39,330 bases of DNA from Chloroflexota bacterium. Lineage in GTDB: Bacteria; Chloroflexota; Anaerolineae; Anaerolineales; UBA11858. The position numbers and the translations under genes are program-made. Each line of letters starts with the position of its first letter. Position 1 is the stretch's first letter. The stretch is from the NCBI GenBank assembly GCA_018263575.1, contig JAANWX010000004.1, positions 134-39,463 of the forward strand, in the 5' to 3' direction. Positions 37,192 to 39,330 of the stretch are shown here, piece by piece. The notes under the pieces were generated by a model, which worked only from the letters and a program-made list of their open reading frames with translations, searched no databases and was not told where the DNA came from.

Positions 37192-39330
37192 TTTGCAATC
37201 TCATCCCCGTCCATGAGAGGGAAGTAGAGTTCATGAGCGTAGTCTTTGACCATGCGGCGCATGCTGAATTGCGGGGCCAAGGTGCGGATGGATTCTTTCA
37301 TGCGCGCAATCCACTCCACGGGTAAATTCCCGGAAGAGCGATCATAGTAGAGGGGGATGATTTCCTTCTCGAGCACCTCGTATAAGCTTTCCGCGTCCAT
37401 TTGGTCTTGGAGTTGGGGATTATCATAATCCGTTTCGTCTCCAATTGCCCAACCATTGTGCCCATTGTAGCCTTCGCGCCACCATCCGTCTAAAATTGAG
37501 AAATTGATGACTCCGTTCAGGGCCGCTTTTTCACCGGAAGTGCCAGAGGCCTCGTTCGGGCGGCGGGGCGTGTTCAACCACACGTCCACGCCTTGAACAA
37601 GGTGCCGGGCCAGGTTCATATCGTAATCTTCTAAGAAAACCAGGCGTCCACCAGTCTCAGCCGTCTTGACCATCCGGTAGACTTTCTGGATCAATAATTT
37701 TCCGGGGTGGTCATCGGGGTGAGCCTTCCCCGCGAAGATGATTTGGACGGGCTTGTTGGGGCGGTTGATGAGTTTTAATAAGCGGTCGAAATCGCTCAAG
37801 ACCAGGTCGGCGCGTTTGTAGGTGGCGAAGCGGCGGGCGAAGCCAATTGTCAGCGCGTAGGGGTTAAGCAAGGCTCCGGAGGCCACCACCTGGACAGGGT
37901 GAACGCCATCATGGAGCCACTGTTCTCTGGCTCTTTCCCGCATATAAAAGACTAATTTGCGCTTGAGATGCCTGCGCACGGCCCATAGTTCTTCGTCGGG
38001 GATATTGTCCACCGTTTCCCACACTTCGGGATCGTCAAGATGTTCCATCCAGTCCCGGCCCAGGTAACGCCCGTAGAGGTGCCGCAAACGGCGGGCCAGC
38101 CAGGTACCGGTGTGAATCCCGTTGGTGATATGGGTAATGGGCACATCTTCCGCCTCCCGTTCGGGCCACAGATAATGCCACATCTCGCGGGCCACTTGCC
38201 CGTGCAGTTCGGAAACGCCGTTGCGCAGCTTCGAGAGTCGCATGGCTAGGATGGGCATGCTGAAGGTTTCCCCCCACGAGAGTTCGTGGCGGGCCAGGTC
38301 AATGAAATCTTCCCGCTCTAAGCCCAGGTCATCCATATGGTCGCCAAAATATTTGTCAATCAACCACAAGGGAAATTCATCATTGCCGGCTGGGACAGGC
38401 GTGTGGGTTGTAAAAACGGTTTCCTTTTTGACAAGTTCTTTGGCTTTTTCAACCGTGTGGCCTTCGCTGACGAATTCGCGAATGCGCTCTAGGGCCATGA
38501 ATGCCGAGTGGCCTTCGTTCATGTGCCAAACGCCAGGATTGTGTCCCAGTTTACGTAGGGCGCGCACGCCTCCCACGCCCAGGATGATTTCCTGGGAAAT
38601 ACGCGAATCCAAATCGCTGCTATAGAGGCGGGAGGTCAAATCCTGGTCTTCCGGAGAGTTTACGGCTACGTTGCTGTCGAGGAGGTATAAGGGGATACGC
38701 CCCACCTGAATCTTCCAGATGCGGGCTAGAACATCACGCCCGGGCAAAGGGACAGAAATGGTAAATGGTGTATCATCTTCGTTTAAAAGGGGGAAAACGG
38801 GTAATTCATCAAACTTAAGGCGGATGTAGTTCGCTTCTTGCCAGCCGTCTTCACTAATCTTCTGTGTGAAGTATCCCCGAGTATATAAGAATCCTATGGC
38901 TACTAGAGGAAGTCCTAAATCACTTGCCTCTTTGACATGATCGCCAGAGAGCACTCCTAGCCCGCCAGCGTAGATGGGCAAGGTCTCGTGCAGGCCAAAT
39001 TCCGTCGAAAAATAAGCGATCAACTCTTCTTTGGTGTGACTATGATTGCGTTCGAACCAAGTGTCATCACTGTTCATGTACCTGTCGAAAGCCAATATGG
39101 CGCGGTCGTAGAAATCGAGGTAATAGCTGTCGTGAGTGACATCATTTAATTTTGCTCGCTCCACTTGACGCAAGAATTGGATAGGATTGTGGGTTACTCG
39201 TTCCCATAAGTCTTTGTCAATACGCTTGAACAAGCGCTGAACATCCGGATTCCAAGTCCACCATAGGTTGTAGGCTAATTCGCCTAAGCGTCTGATGCGG
39301 CGCGGGAGGCTAAAATGGTTAGGGGTAGCT
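37188..39330 (-). CDS. glgP: Alpha-glucan phosphorylase, N-terminus beyond the window
   Basis: This is the DUF3417/short-type glycogen (maltodextrin) phosphorylase, which releases glucose 1-phosphate from alpha-1,4-glucans. The reading frame stays open to the right edge, where the minus strand encodes PRRIRRLGELAYNLWWTWNP and then DVQRLFKRIDKDLWE; the family's N-terminal domain has such a sequence, so a TTG at 39233 is not the start. Landmarks include YFSTEFGLHETLPIYAGGLG, WHMNEGHSAFMALERI, FTTHTPVPAGNDEF and the PLP-lysine region EASGTSGEKAALNG. The C-terminus is complete. It is coupled to the UPF0316 gene. Confidence 0.93.
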   Translation of the reverse strand, partial: ATPNHFSLPRRIRRLGELAYNLWWTWNPDVQRLFKRIDKDLWERVTHNPIQFLRQVERAKLNDVTHDSYYLDFYDRAILAFDRYMNSDDTWFERNHSHTKEELIAYFSTEFGLHETLPIYAGGLGVLSGDHVKEASDLGLPLVAIGFLYTRGYFTQKISEDGWQEANYIRLKFDELPVFPLLNEDDTPFTISVPLPGRDVLARIWKIQVGRIPLYLLDSNVAVNSPEDQDLTSRLYSSDLDSRISQEIILGVGGVRALRKLGHNPGVWHMNEGHSAFMALERIREFVSEGHTVEKAKELVKKETVFTTHTPVPAGNDEFPLWLIDKYFGDHMDDLGLEREDFIDLARHELSWGETFSMPILAMRLSKLRNGVSELHGQVAREMWHYLWPEREAEDVPITHITNGIHTGTWLARRLRHLYGRYLGRDWMEHLDDPEVWETVDNIPDEELWAVRRHLKRKLVFYMRERAREQWLHDGVHPVQVVASGALLNPYALTIGFARRFATYKRADLVLSDFDRLLKLINRPNKPVQIIFAGKAHPDDHPGKLLIQKVYRMVKTAETGGRLVFLEDYDMNLARHLVQGVDVWLNTPRRPNEASGTSGEKAALNGVINFSILDGWWREGYNGHNGWAIGDETDYDNPQLQDQMDAESLYEVLEKEIIPLYYDRSSGNLPVEWIARMKESIRTLAPQFSMRRMVKDYAHELYFPLMDGDEIAK

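Noticed and set aside
39233-39235. TTG as start codon of glucan phosphorylase
   Set aside because: The frame continues upstream to the window edge with recognisable N-terminal phosphorylase sequence.
1-39330. tRNA or rRNA genes
   Set aside because: No TTCGANNC-containing arm with a matching acceptor stem and no rRNA-like sequence was seen.

Overview
The window reads as a stretch of a Chloroflexota chromosome, most likely class Anaerolineae. This is inferred from gene content (FabL-type enoyl reductase, DUF951, DUF6125, two AI-2E family permeases beside a sortase, a LivM with a long N-terminal extension) and from very unusual word-like low-complexity DNA between the genes. No rRNA, tRNA, CRISPR array or complete insertion sequence was found. 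About 40 protein genes are supported. The last one, glucan phosphorylase, runs off the right edge.

Layout. 1-575 is an 8-bp tandem repeat. 614-2419 holds fabL and a zinc alcohol dehydrogenase-like gene. 2854-8445 is a complete branched-chain amino-acid (Liv-type) ABC transporter in the order binding protein, LivH, LivM, LivG, LivF, with a tandem repeat and a 16-bp hairpin after the binding-protein gene and a terminator after livF. 8665-11021 holds an ornithine cyclodeaminase-like enzyme and a DAO-type flavoenzyme; with the transporter they suggest amino- or imino-acid catabolism. 11283-17657 mixes housekeeping genes (cinA-like, tsaC, nitroreductase, tsaD) with accessory pairs: MntA/HepT, DUF4160/DUF2442 and an AAA-ATPase/TOPRIM-like pair. 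17768-20952 (minus strand) holds an M24 peptidase, selA and a small membrane protein. 20971-22972 holds a candidate structured RNA, an AT-rich dnaA leader and dnaA. 23057-26533 (minus) holds two AI-2E permeases and a sortase. 26833-30626 holds DUF6125, DUF951, rsmI, a phosphoglucose/phosphomannose isomerase and a UPF0173 hydrolase. 30724-39330 (minus) holds VapBC, a HAD hydrolase and PfkB kinase, a Fic protein, gatA and gatC, UPF0316 and glucan phosphorylase.

Most notable observations. (1) An OLD/PARIS-like ATPase plus TOPRIM-like gene pair ends in a 1-nt stop/start overlap with tsaD; the other t6A gene here, tsaC, overlaps the HepT toxin gene by 28 nt, so both t6A genes are coupled to putative nuclease modules. 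(2) A 164-bp IS66-like MITE has near-perfect terminal inverted repeats and an exact 8-bp target duplication. (3) Several intergenic fold-back families are present; two show compensatory base changes between copies. (4) Short-period low-complexity families fill gaps between genes and run into stop codons or candidate start sites. (5) Three genes have a -10 box exactly 6 nt before the ATG, which predicts leaderless mRNAs. (6) Two candidate structured RNAs lie at 20971-21132 and 26622-26832.
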